DNA from: an uncultured Muribaculaceae bacterium
GTDB lineage: Bacteria > Bacteroidota > Bacteroidia > Bacteroidales > Muribaculaceae
Direction: 5' to 3'
DNA: 64,000 nt
NCBI GenBank assembly: GCA_910584365.1
Contig: CAJUAF010000002.1
Coordinates: 1-64,000 of the forward strand
The position numbers and the translations under genes were made by a program. Positions within the stretch are counted from its first letter, which is position 1, and each line of letters starts with the position of its first letter. Under the pieces are notes generated by a model. It worked only from the letters and a program-made list of their open reading frames with translations. It was not told where the DNA came from and ran no database searches. Below, one piece after another: positions 33,738-42,032 of this stretch.

Positions 33738-36158
33738 ATGAGATTATCAGACTTGAAAACAGGCCAGTCGGCCGTCATAATAAAGATTCTCGGACACGGA
33801 GCTTTCCGTAAACGGGTGATGGAAATGGGATTCATTAAGGGCCGTAAAATCACCGCGCTGCTTGTGGCGCCGCTACGCGACCCGGTGAAATACCGCCTGA
33901 TGAATTATGAAGTATCGCTCCGCCGGGCGGAGGCGAACATGATTGAAGTAATGCCCCTCGCTCCGGCTGAAAATACCGCGGTTTCCAGAGAAAGCAGTAC
34001 GCCTGCGGACGCTCCGGTGCGCACAGAGGTTTCCACCCCCTCCGTGGCCCATTCAATGACGGTGGAGGATGACGGCATCGCTCCCCATCACCGGAAAGAG
34101 TTCGAGGGGAGGAGCCATACGATCAATGTGGCTCTAATAGGCAATCCCAATTGCGGAAAAACCTCGCTGTTCAATGTGGCTTCCGGCGCCAAAGAACACG
34201 TAGGCAATTATTCGGGAGTCACCGTCGATTCCAAGACGGGAACGTTCGTGCATGGAGGCTATACGTTCAATATCGTAGACCTGCCGGGAACCTACTCCCT
34301 TTCGGCCTATTCCCCCGAGGAACGGTATGTCCGGACCTATCTGAAAGACAACAATCCGGATGTGATTGTCAATGTCGTGGACGCCTCCAACCTGGAGCGC
34401 AACCTCTACCTGACGACAGAACTGATCGACATGGACCACGCGATGGTCATTGCCCTGAATATGTACGATGAACTGAGGAATTCCGGCACAGTGCTTGATT
34501 ATGAGGCTCTGGGGAATATGATCGGTGTTCCGGTCGTTCCCACTGTCAGCCGTACCGGAGAGGGCGTAAAAAAACTGTTTGACACCATTATCGAGGTATA
34601 TGAGGGAAAGAATCCGGTTGTCAGACACGTCCATGTCAAACTCAGCCAGGACCTTGAGCGGGCTCTTGCGGCTATCAAGGACGCTCTCAAACGCGACAAG
34701 TCCATCAACCAGCACTTCTGTGCCCGTTACCTGGGGATGCGTCTTCTGGAGCGCGACGCCGAGATCGAGGCCCTTGTCGGAGAATCCCGGGAGGCCGGGG
34801 AGATTCTCGCTATCCGTGACCGTCAGCTGAAGGAACTTGAACGGCTGCACCCCGAGGAGGATGTCACCTCGATGATTGCCGACAACAAATACGGATTCAT
34901 TTCCGGCGCCCTGGCCGAGACAATGGAGCAGCCCCAGCAGGAGTCTGTCACCACTACCCATATTATCGACGCTTTCGTCACCAACCGCCTTTTCGGATTC
35001 CCGATATTTCTGCTGGTGATGACATTTATCTTCTGGTTCACTTTCTATATAGGGGCTTATCCGGCGGACTGGATTCAGGAAGGGGTGGACGCCCTGTCGG
35101 CTCTGGTGGACAACCATATGCCCGACGGCCCGCTGCGCGATATGCTTGCCAACGGAGTCATCGGGGGTGTAGGGGGAGTCATTGTCTTTCTGCCCAATAT
35201 CCTTATTCTGTTCTTCTTCATATCCTTTATGGAAGATTCGGGATATATGGCCAGGGCGGCCTTCATAATGGACCGCCTCATGCACAAGATAGGACTCCAT
35301 GGAAAATCGTTCATCCCCCTGGTGATGGGTTTCGGCTGTAATGTTCCCGCGGTGATGGCTTCCAGGGCAATTGAAAGCCGTTCATCGAAAATCATAACGG
35401 TGCTGATCACTCCGTTTATATCCTGCTCGGCCCGGCTGCCGGTGTTCGTTCTGCTGATCGGAACATTTTTCAGCGCTCATGCGGCCCTGGTATTCATAAG
35501 TATGTATCTGCTCGGTGCCTTGGTTGCCATGGGGACGGCCAGATTGCTGCGGCGGTTCCTGTTCAAGGTTGACGAGACACCTTTCGTTATGGAGCTGCCT
35601 CCCTACCGTGTGCCGACCCTGAAAACTTCCGTGCGCCATATGTGGTGGAAAGCCAAGCAGTATCTTCAGAAGATGGGAGGCATAATCCTGTTTGCCTCGA
35701 TTATCGTCTGGGCGCTCGATTATTTTCCCCTCGACCATAAGGATAACCCTGACCGCTATTCCTATCTGGAGACAATCGGCAAAGCGGTCCATCCGGTGAT
35801 GGAGCCCCTCGGGATTTCGTGGCGGGGGACTGTGGCTGCAGTGGCCGGAGTTCCGGCGAAAGAAATTGTGGTTTCGACGCTCGGTGTGCTTTATACCGGT
35901 TCGGAAGAGGCTACCGACCAGGCCCTCTCGCAGCGGCTTACGACAGTCAATCCCGAAACGGGTGTTCCTGATTTCACACCCGCGTCAGCCCTGGCGTTCA
36001 TGATTTTCATCCTGCTTTACTGTCCCTGCGTGGCTACGGTGGTAGCCATCGTGAAAGAGACAGGCCAGTGGCGTTACGGCGCGTTTACCGTTCTCTATAA
36101 TACGCTGGTGGCGTGGGTGATTGCTTTCGGCGCCTACCGGCTTGCCCTGCTGTTCTGA
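33738..36158 (+). CDS. feoB: FeoA-FeoB fusion ferrous iron transporter
   Basis: Imports Fe2+ across the inner membrane. 806 residues: an SH3-like FeoA domain (about 1-75), a disordered Ala/Ser/Thr linker, a G domain with GNPNCGKTS near 135, DLPGTYSLSAYSPEE and the G4 motif NMYDE, then the FeoB membrane core with Gate repeats and conserved CSARLPVFVLL. FeoAB fusions are usual in Bacteroidales. I chose the ATG at 33738 (MRLSDLKTGQSAV). The frame is open back to 33651, but those 29 residues are unconserved and overlap a probable -7 element (GAACTTTG, 33678-33685). Confidence 0.95.
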   Translation: MRLSDLKTGQSAVIIKILGHGAFRKRVMEMGFIKGRKITALLVAPLRDPVKYRLMNYEVSLRRAEANMIEVMPLAPAENTAVSRESSTPADAPVRTEVSTPSVAHSMTVEDDGIAPHHRKEFEGRSHTINVALIGNPNCGKTSLFNVASGAKEHVGNYSGVTVDSKTGTFVHGGYTFNIVDLPGTYSLSAYSPEERYVRTYLKDNNPDVIVNVVDASNLERNLYLTTELIDMDHAMVIALNMYDELRNSGTVLDYEALGNMIGVPVVPTVSRTGEGVKKLFDTIIEVYEGKNPVVRHVHVKLSQDLERALAAIKDALKRDKSINQHFCARYLGMRLLERDAEIEALVGESREAGEILAIRDRQLKELERLHPEEDVTSMIADNKYGFISGALAETMEQPQQESVTTTHIIDAFVTNRLFGFPIFLLVMTFIFWFTFYIGAYPADWIQEGVDALSALVDNHMPDGPLRDMLANGVIGGVGGVIVFLPNILILFFFISFMEDSGYMARAAFIMDRLMHKIGLHGKSFIPLVMGFGCNVPAVMASRAIESRSSKIITVLITPFISCSARLPVFVLLIGTFFSAHAALVFISMYLLGALVAMGTARLLRRFLFKVDETPFVMELPPYRVPTLKTSVRHMWWKAKQYLQKMGGIILFASIIVWALDYFPLDHKDNPDRYSYLETIGKAVHPVMEPLGISWRGTVAAVAGVPAKEIVVSTLGVLYTGSEEATDQALSQRLTTVNPETGVPDFTPASALAFMIFILLYCPCVATVVAIVKETGQWRYGAFTVLYNTLVAWVIAFGAYRLALLF

Positions 36159-36166
36159 CGAACCGT

Positions 36167-36197
36167 GCCCCGGGAAGGTGAAAATTCTTCCCGGGGC
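36167..36197 (+). terminator. Rho-independent terminator of feoAB
   Basis: Perfect 11-base GC-rich arms (36167-36177, 36187-36197) followed by CCTTTTTT. Confidence 0.85.
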
Positions 36198-36260
36198 AAA
36201 CCTTTTTTCATAACTGATGTTATAAAGGTATAAACATCCTAATCCAACAACTATTTAGTT

Positions 36261-37319
36261 ATGAAAAAAGCTCTATTATTGATTACGCTCATGCTGGGTT
36301 GCGTGAGTGTTTTCGCCCAGAAAATCGACAAGAACGAGTTGAAACAACTCCAGTCCTTCCTTTCCCAGCCTGCTGAAAAGGATGCCACCAATGCCGCCGC
36401 TCTCAAGATTACCGACCTCAAGTCTCCCGCTACCTGGGAGGGGGTTACCGTAGAGAACGGTCATGTCACTGCCATCGACTGGAAAGACAAACATCTGGCC
36501 GGAGCCCTGGACCTTTCCAACTTCGAGGCTCTGACCACTGTCAATGTTTCCCGCAACAAACTTACCTCACTGAACGTAGCCAATGACGCCGCCCTTGCCA
36601 ACCTGAACGCATCGCGCAATGTCATCAAGAGCATGGACTTCACCGGCTGCTCGGGACTTGTCACCCTGAACATCTACAAGAACCGTCTGACCGAACTTGA
36701 CCTTAGTAAGTGTCCACTTATCGAGACCATCAATGTTTCCAATAACTATCTTGTGGGGCTTGATGTCTCCAATTCCTCTACGCTGAAAACCCTTAACTGT
36801 CAGGGCAACCACCTGGAAAGTCTCAATGTCCAGGACTGCACCGCTCTGAAGAACCTCTACTGCGGTTATAACAAGCTGACCGGACTGATGCTTACCGGTC
36901 TCGTGAACCTCCAGAACCTGAATATCGACGATAACGAGATCCAGTCGCTGATTGTCTCCGGTCTGCCCGCCCTCAGTTCTTTCCTCTGCACCGACAACAA
37001 TATGCAGCAACTCGCTGTCCGCGACTGCAAGAATCTCCTTGACCTGGTATGCGCCTACAATGATCTGACTTCCCTCAGCGTAGAGCAATGTCCCAACCTT
37101 CTGTTCGTAGACTGCTCTTACAACGATCTTACTTCTCTGGACCTCTCCAACCAGACCTTCCTCCAGAGAATCCTCTGCAACAACAACCAGTTGAATCTGC
37201 TTGACGTATCGTTCGACCAGGCTCTTACCTATATCAACTGTCGTTATAACATGATTACCGACCTCCGCACCATCGGTTGCACCAACCTCGGTATGATTGC
37301 CTGCCAATGGAACTATTAG
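36261..37319 (+). CDS. Secreted leucine-rich-repeat protein
   Basis: 352 residues with a signal peptide (about 1-19, ending VFAQ). After a short N-terminal region (about 20-75), about twelve consecutive repeats of 21-22 residues follow to the end, with the pattern L-x-x-L-x-x-x-N-x-L, for example LDLSNFEALTTVNVSRNKLT and LTSLDLSNQTFLQ. Many repeats carry conserved Cys or Asn in the turn. This is the internalin/Bacteroidetes type of LRR. Ligand and role are unknown. There is no sorting tail or lipobox, so it may be periplasmic. It is a monocistronic unit. Confidence 0.85.
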   Translation: MKKALLLITLMLGCVSVFAQKIDKNELKQLQSFLSQPAEKDATNAAALKITDLKSPATWEGVTVENGHVTAIDWKDKHLAGALDLSNFEALTTVNVSRNKLTSLNVANDAALANLNASRNVIKSMDFTGCSGLVTLNIYKNRLTELDLSKCPLIETINVSNNYLVGLDVSNSSTLKTLNCQGNHLESLNVQDCTALKNLYCGYNKLTGLMLTGLVNLQNLNIDDNEIQSLIVSGLPALSSFLCTDNNMQQLAVRDCKNLLDLVCAYNDLTSLSVEQCPNLLFVDCSYNDLTSLDLSNQTFLQRILCNNNQLNLLDVSFDQALTYINCRYNMITDLRTIGCTNLGMIACQWNY

Positions 37320-37404
37320 AGCTGAACTCCAGGGGGTGATGACCCTTAACCCCCATGCTGGCCGGTCTCCCCTCCGCGGGGAGTTCCGGACAGCCTGTCT
37401 CTGG

Positions 37405-37433
37405 CGGGACCGCGTTTTTTGAGCGCGGTCCCG
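37405..37433 (+). terminator. Rho-independent terminator of LRR gene
   Basis: Perfect 10-base arms (37405-37414, 37424-37433) followed by a long T-rich run. A weaker CTCCCC/GGGGAG hairpin precedes it. Confidence 0.88.
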
Positions 37434-37509
37434 TTTCTTTTTTATTTTTTTCGGGAAGAACTGTTACATCCGGCTATGCGCTCCGTTATATAGATGAATA
37501 TATATCTGA

Positions 37510-38019
37510 ATGCTTACAATGAATCAATCACTGCTGACATCAGTTTTCACAGGAATGCGCGAACGGCTCCACCGTATCGCGGCCTCGATTGTCGGTAGCG
37601 ATGAAGAGGCGGAGGATATACTTCAGGATGCGTTCTGCCGCCTGTGGAGCGGCCATCCGGATATCCGGACCGAGACAGACGCTACCCGGCTGAGCTTTAC
37701 TGCCGTCCGCAACCGAGCCATAGACAGCTACCGCCGAAACTTGACCTCGTCCAGCATCGATATCGCGGCGGTTCCCGCATCGGAACTTGCCGATGAAGAG
37801 GGCGCTCCCTCCCGCGGAGAAGTCTATGAAGCCGTCGTCAGCCTGAGTCGTCAGGTCCTTAAGGGACGCCAGTATGAGATTTTCAGGCTCCACGATATCG
37901 AGGGACTTCCTTACGAGGATGTCGCCGGTCGTCTGGGAATGACTCAGGAAAACGTCCGCATGACCCTCAGCCGTGCCCTCCGGACAATCCGGGAGGTTTA
38001 CCGTAAAAATCATCTTTGA
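37510..38019 (+). CDS. ECF-type RNA polymerase sigma factor
   Basis: 169-residue sigma factor with region 2 (DEEAEDILQDAFCRLWSGHP) and region 4 (LPYEDVAGRLGMTQENVRMTLSRALRTIREV). The start may be this ATG or the one at 37519 (MNQSLLTS). No TAnnTTTG element was found upstream, which fits a promoter read by another, possibly its own, sigma factor. It heads a four-gene unit with a membrane anti-sigma-like protein, a small exported protein and a beta-barrel, so an envelope-stress regulon is likely. Confidence 0.93.
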   Translation: MLTMNQSLLTSVFTGMRERLHRIAASIVGSDEEAEDILQDAFCRLWSGHPDIRTETDATRLSFTAVRNRAIDSYRRNLTSSSIDIAAVPASELADEEGAPSRGEVYEAVVSLSRQVLKGRQYEIFRLHDIEGLPYEDVAGRLGMTQENVRMTLSRALRTIREVYRKNHL

Positions 38020-38024
38020 CCGCT

Positions 38025-38495
38025 ATGACAAAGGATAATAACGAAGGGTTGCTCGCCCAGATAGAGCGTTACTTCAACTGTGAACTGACGGATGAAGAAG
38101 AGATGCGGCTCCGCCTGATGATCGCGCATACGTCGCTCCGTCATCCGACCGTGGATGAGGCCCGCGCCGTGATGGGCATCCGGCGCCCAGCCGTAAGATG
38201 GAGTTTCAGGCCCTTGCTTGCCGCTTGCTCCGTGGCTGCCTGCCTTGCGGTTACAGCCGCTCTCGGAACGTCGTTACTGAAAACACCGGGTGTGGGCGCG
38301 CAGGGCAACTGCATCGCATACGTCAACGGAGAGAAAATTACGGACGAAGAGGCTGTGCTGCGTCTTACAATCGGGAATCTGACAGACTTGGAAAGCGGTC
38401 ATGAGGAAGTCCGGGAATCCATGATGGAGGATATACGCCAGATAGTGCCGGAGGTTGACAAATTCGAGGTTGACGGCAATCCCTTCGCAGAATGA
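38025..38495 (+). CDS. Putative transmembrane anti-sigma factor
   Basis: 156 residues: a cytoplasmic part of about 60 residues, one membrane helix near 65-88 (PLLAACSVAACLAVTAALG) and a periplasmic segment with CIAYVNGEKITDEEAV. I chose the ATG at 38025. The open frame reaches back to a TTG that overlaps the sigma stop. Topology and position directly behind an ECF sigma gene suggest it restrains that sigma factor. No known anti-sigma motif such as the zinc type was seen. Confidence 0.65.
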   Translation: MTKDNNEGLLAQIERYFNCELTDEEEMRLRLMIAHTSLRHPTVDEARAVMGIRRPAVRWSFRPLLAACSVAACLAVTAALGTSLLKTPGVGAQGNCIAYVNGEKITDEEAVLRLTIGNLTDLESGHEEVRESMMEDIRQIVPEVDKFEVDGNPFAE

Positions 38496-38541
38496 ATGTC
38501 AGATTATCGGAAATTAAGAGGAAACTTCAAAAACAACCATA

Positions 38542-39006
38542 ATGAAACGAATATTCATCGCTTTTATGCTAATGGTGGCTGCCACCTCGGCGGCATTGGC
38601 CCAGAACGGGTTGAAAATCAACCAGATTTTCACCGGAGACTACGCTTCGGATCCGGATGTCACCATGACAATCATGAGTGGGGAAAGCCGTTATCTGACC
38701 TCCCATCACCTGACGGTGCTGGCCACGTTCAAAGGACCCTCCGGGACGTATGCCAAGACGCTGGCTCCACTTGTGCTGGCCGACGGGTCAAAGGCTGTCG
38801 GTCGTAATGTCCGGTACAAGAACGGCGAGCTTTATTATGCTTTCTATGCGCTTCCGAAAGTAAAGGTCGGCAAGCAGGAGCTGAACCGCTATCTTTACTA
38901 TGTCAACAACGGTTCGCAGAAACACAAGAGGGTGACGATGGTGTACTTCGAGGGTAAAATCACCCAGGAGGAAGCTACGCGCCTGATCAGGACTTTCCGT
39001 CAATGA
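38542..39006 (+). CDS. Small exported protein, DUF6108-like
   Basis: 154 residues with a signal peptide (about 1-20, ending ALAQ). The rest is a compact alpha/beta domain (KINQIFTGDYASDPDVTMTI ... KRVTMVYFEGKITQEEATRL) that resembles the DUF6108 family of Bacteroidales; the name is from memory. It lies in the sigma-anti-sigma operon, so it is probably a periplasmic envelope component. Function unknown. Confidence 0.65.
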   Translation: MKRIFIAFMLMVAATSAALAQNGLKINQIFTGDYASDPDVTMTIMSGESRYLTSHHLTVLATFKGPSGTYAKTLAPLVLADGSKAVGRNVRYKNGELYYAFYALPKVKVGKQELNRYLYYVNNGSQKHKRVTMVYFEGKITQEEATRLIRTFRQ

Positions 39007-39040
39007 ATCTCTTAGTCATCACTGAAAAATCCAAACGCTT

Positions 39041-40069
39041 ATGTCATACATTTCTTTAAAAACAATTCTTATCTCGGCTGTGGCGGCAGCTGTCTGTCAG
39101 TCTGTCGGTGCCTCGGAGAGAACCGATACGCTTCTGAACGCCTCGACTGCATCCAGAATCACAATCGCGGCCGAGTTGCCGAAAGTGGCGATAACTGTCA
39201 ACAGGGTGGACAGTACGGCCGATAATTTTTATTACGAGGCAAATCTTCCCTCCGCCAAAAGTCAGGGACCGTCGACGCTCTATTCTTCTTCCGATGTCAG
39301 GAATATCAGGGTAATGGAGACAGAGGATTCCGTCATGGTGGATTTCCAGGACAATGTCGGCACTTCCCTCAAATATGTCTATCCGCTTCCTGATGCGGCT
39401 AACCGTTCAGTGAAAAACTGGATCGGCACCCGGGGGAGTGATTTCGGATTTCCGATAGCGCAGCGCGGGAAAACCAGATATGAGGTTGTCAGCAGTGGTA
39501 TTTCGTTCGGATGGGTCGGTTCGCTGGGAGCGCCCGCCGGTACGAATCCGTCAATGAAACGCAGCCATGAATATTCCTGGAATATGATCGCCGGATTTAG
39601 AGTTTCGCGCAACAATCATGCGTTTACCGTCGGTCTCGGTATAAGATTCCGCGACATACAGACCTCCGGGCCTCAGCTGTTTGCCAAGAACGATAAAGGG
39701 GAAATCGAGATGCGTCCTTACGAGGAAGGGAGCGAGAAGCATATGTCGCGCATAGACTTGTTTAACCTCCAGGTACCGATGACTTATAATCTCAGATTCG
39801 GACACCGGCGTAACTGGGCGCTCCAGCTTGGTCCGATCGTCAATTTCAATACCGGCGCGAGCATCAAGACCCAATATACGATAGGTGACCGGGACTATAC
39901 GGTAAAAACCCGCGATATCCATCCGATTCCCGTGACGGTCGACCTTTTCGCCGCCATCGGTTTCCAGGACGCGGGTATGTATGTCCGCTATTCTCCGATG
40001 AACGTGCTTCGGTCGCGCGCGGCTCTTGATTTCAACACGATCTCTACCGGCTTTATGTTCTTCTTCTGA
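39041..40069 (+). CDS. Predicted outer-membrane beta-barrel protein
   Basis: 342 residues with a signal peptide (about 1-24). The first half is a soluble beta-rich region. The second half (from about 145) shows alternating amphipathic strands typical of an eight-stranded barrel, and the protein ends in aromatic residues (GFMFFF), the usual outer-membrane assembly signal. It is last in the second ECF sigma operon. Substrate unknown. Confidence 0.72.
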   Translation: MSYISLKTILISAVAAAVCQSVGASERTDTLLNASTASRITIAAELPKVAITVNRVDSTADNFYYEANLPSAKSQGPSTLYSSSDVRNIRVMETEDSVMVDFQDNVGTSLKYVYPLPDAANRSVKNWIGTRGSDFGFPIAQRGKTRYEVVSSGISFGWVGSLGAPAGTNPSMKRSHEYSWNMIAGFRVSRNNHAFTVGLGIRFRDIQTSGPQLFAKNDKGEIEMRPYEEGSEKHMSRIDLFNLQVPMTYNLRFGHRRNWALQLGPIVNFNTGASIKTQYTIGDRDYTVKTRDIHPIPVTVDLFAAIGFQDAGMYVRYSPMNVLRSRAALDFNTISTGFMFFF

Positions 40070-40094
40070 TGAACTGATACTTAAAGAACTTTCC

Positions 40095-40127
40095 AGAATC
40101 CTGCAAGTCAGCTGCTTGCGGGATTCT
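40095..40127 (+). terminator. Rho-independent terminator of sigma operon
   Basis: 13-base arms (40095-40107, 40115-40127) with one G-U pair, then a T-run. Confidence 0.8.
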
Positions 40128-40152
40128 TTTTGTCTGATTGTCTCCGGCCGGG

Positions 40153-40183
40153 TTGCCGATGTTGAGAAATACTGTTATCTTTG
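40153..40183 (+). promoter_or_regulatory. Promoter of the K+/H+ antiporter gene
   Basis: TTG (40153-40155), a 20-base spacer and TATCTTTG (40176-40183). The ATG is at 40225. Confidence 0.65.
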
Positions 40184-40224
40184 CATATAAATATGCCTCG
40201 GAATAACTTAAAGAGACTGTCTGA

Positions 40225-41733
40225 ATGGATTTTATAACATCGGAAAACATACTGTTGATAGGATCGGTGCTTCTGATAGCCGGAGTACTGATCGGTAAAT
40301 CGAGCTATCGTTTCGGACTCCCGTTGCTGCTGATATTCCTTATCGTGGGGATGGCTTTCGGTATTGACGGAGTAGGCATCCAGTTCAGCGATATGCATAC
40401 GGCCCAGTTTATCGGGATGGTGGCGCTGTGTATCATACTTTTTTCCGGCGGATTGAGTACCAGGCTGTCGGCCATCAGGCCGGTGATCGTACCGGGATTG
40501 CTCTTGTCTACGGTGGGGGTATTGCTTACCGCCCTTGTGACCGGAGTGTTTATCTGGTGGCTGTCGGGGATGAGCTGGACTAACATCCATTTCGCGCTGT
40601 TGCCGTCGCTGCTACTCGCCGCCACTATGTCGTCCACCGACTCGGCGTCCGTGTTCGGGATTCTCGGCAGTCAGAAAGTAGAGCTGCGTAATAATCTCCG
40701 GCCTATGCTTGAACTGGAGAGCGGCTCCAACGACCCGATGGCGTATATGCTTACCATTATTCTGCTGGAAGCCATTACGCTGGGGAACTCCCTGTCGGCC
40801 GGAGGAATCGTACTCGAACTTATTCTCCAGTTCGGAGTCGGAGCCGCCGGAGGATTCATTATAGGAAAAACAACCCTTTGGTTGATCAAGGCTTACGGCC
40901 GTATCGGAGGGAAAGCGAGCAGGAAAGAAGATCCGTCGCAGGCGACTTCGATGATTTCCATCCTGATGATCGGGTGCGTCTTCTTCACTTTCGCCGTTAC
41001 GACGGCCCTGTCGGGCAACGGTTATCTGGCTGTCTATATATGCGGAATCATAATCGGAAACGGCCGATTGCCTAACCAGCGGGGAATAGTGAAGTTCATC
41101 GACGGGCTGACCTGGCTCGCACAGATTGTGGTCTTTCTGATGTTGGGACTGCTTGTCAATCCCCACGAGATGATAGACGTAGCGGCTGTATCGCTTCTTG
41201 TCGGTGTCTTTATGATCTTCGTCGGGCGGCCGCTGAGTGTGTTCCTTTCGTTGGCTCCCGTGCGCAAAATCTCACTTCGTTCCAAGCTGTTAGTATCCTG
41301 GGTTGGACTGCGTGGCGCCGTTCCGATTATTTTTGCCACATATCCTGTAATCGCCGATATCGAAGGAGCCGGCCAGATTTTCAATATAGTTTTCTTTGTG
41401 ACGCTGCTCTCTCTGCTGATTCAGGGGACCACGGTCATCGCCTCGGCCCGTAAACTGAAACTGATTGATACCGACCACGATTCCGAGGAGGATTTCGGCG
41501 TTGAGCTTGCGGACGAACTCCCCACGACCCTCCAGACTGTCACTCTCTCGGCCGAAGACCTCGCCCGGGGCAATACCCTCAAGGATATGCATCTTCCCTC
41601 AGGCTCTCTTGTAATGATGATTCGCCGCGGCTCCAGGTACATTGTACCAAACGGTAGCCGCCGACTCCAGCCTGGCGACAAGCTGTTGATTATCAAAGAA
41701 GAACCGGTCTCCCTTCCTCCCTCCGGTTCCTGA
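40225..41733 (+). CDS. Potassium/proton antiporter (CPA1 type, NhaP2/CvrA-like)
   Basis: 502 residues with about twelve membrane helices. The cation/proton antiporter core carries STDSASVFGILGSQ and ELESGSNDPMAYMLT, the latter with the essential Asp near residue 170. A C-terminal RCK_C (TrkA-C) domain (about 420-495, LPSGSLVMMIRRG ... LQPGDKLLIIKE) regulates the channel in response to a cytoplasmic ligand. NhaP2 proteins expel K+ and help osmotic and pH balance. It is a single-gene unit upstream of tRNA-Pro. Confidence 0.9.
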   Translation: MDFITSENILLIGSVLLIAGVLIGKSSYRFGLPLLLIFLIVGMAFGIDGVGIQFSDMHTAQFIGMVALCIILFSGGLSTRLSAIRPVIVPGLLLSTVGVLLTALVTGVFIWWLSGMSWTNIHFALLPSLLLAATMSSTDSASVFGILGSQKVELRNNLRPMLELESGSNDPMAYMLTIILLEAITLGNSLSAGGIVLELILQFGVGAAGGFIIGKTTLWLIKAYGRIGGKASRKEDPSQATSMISILMIGCVFFTFAVTTALSGNGYLAVYICGIIIGNGRLPNQRGIVKFIDGLTWLAQIVVFLMLGLLVNPHEMIDVAAVSLLVGVFMIFVGRPLSVFLSLAPVRKISLRSKLLVSWVGLRGAVPIIFATYPVIADIEGAGQIFNIVFFVTLLSLLIQGTTVIASARKLKLIDTDHDSEEDFGVELADELPTTLQTVTLSAEDLARGNTLKDMHLPSGSLVMMIRRGSRYIVPNGSRRLQPGDKLLIIKEEPVSLPPSGS

Positions 41734-41812
41734 AGTCCGGGCTTTCTGTTTTCCCGTGTTCTCCTCTCTGAGGTCTGCCTCCGGTTTTGCGGTCTCGGTA
41801 CCCGCAAATATT

Positions 41813-41844
41813 TTTGGAAATCTCCATAGAAATCACTACCTTTG
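41813..41844 (+). promoter_or_regulatory. Promoter of tRNA-Pro
   Basis: TTTG (41813-41816), a 20-base spacer and TACCTTTG (41837-41844). Exact consensus. Confidence 0.85.
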
Positions 41845-41872
41845 CACCGTCAAACCGTCAGGTCTGACATTT

Positions 41873-41946
41873 CGGGGCGTAGCGCAGTCCGGTAGCGCAC
41901 CTGGTTTGGGACCAGGTGGTCGCTGGTTCGAATCCAGTCACCCCGA
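41873..41946 (+). tRNA. tRNA-Pro (anticodon TGG)
   Basis: 74 bases folding into a full cloverleaf. The D stem is GCGC/GCGC and the anticodon stem CCTGG/CCAGG with loop TTTGGGA. The T arm holds TTCGAAT, and the discriminator base is A. No CCA is encoded. The acceptor stem has a C6-A67 mismatch, and the T stem begins with a G-U pair. It has its own promoter, and a terminator follows 14 bases behind. Confidence 0.97.
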
Positions 41947-41959
41947 CAAACTACAAAAT

Positions 41960-41993
41960 GCTGCAAATCAATTAAATGTAATTGGTTTGCAGC
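41960..41993 (+). terminator. Rho-independent terminator of tRNA-Pro
   Basis: 15-base arms (41960-41974, 41979-41993) with one G-U pair, followed by seven T. Confidence 0.9.
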
Positions 41994-42032
41994 TTTTTTT
42001 GTATCTGTCACGGACCGGAGATGGCACCGGGG

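Noticed and set aside
36246..36260. AACTATTTAGTT before the LRR gene as a further BlaI-type operator
   Set aside because: The half-sites agree but are two bases apart instead of six, so the same protein is unlikely to bind it.
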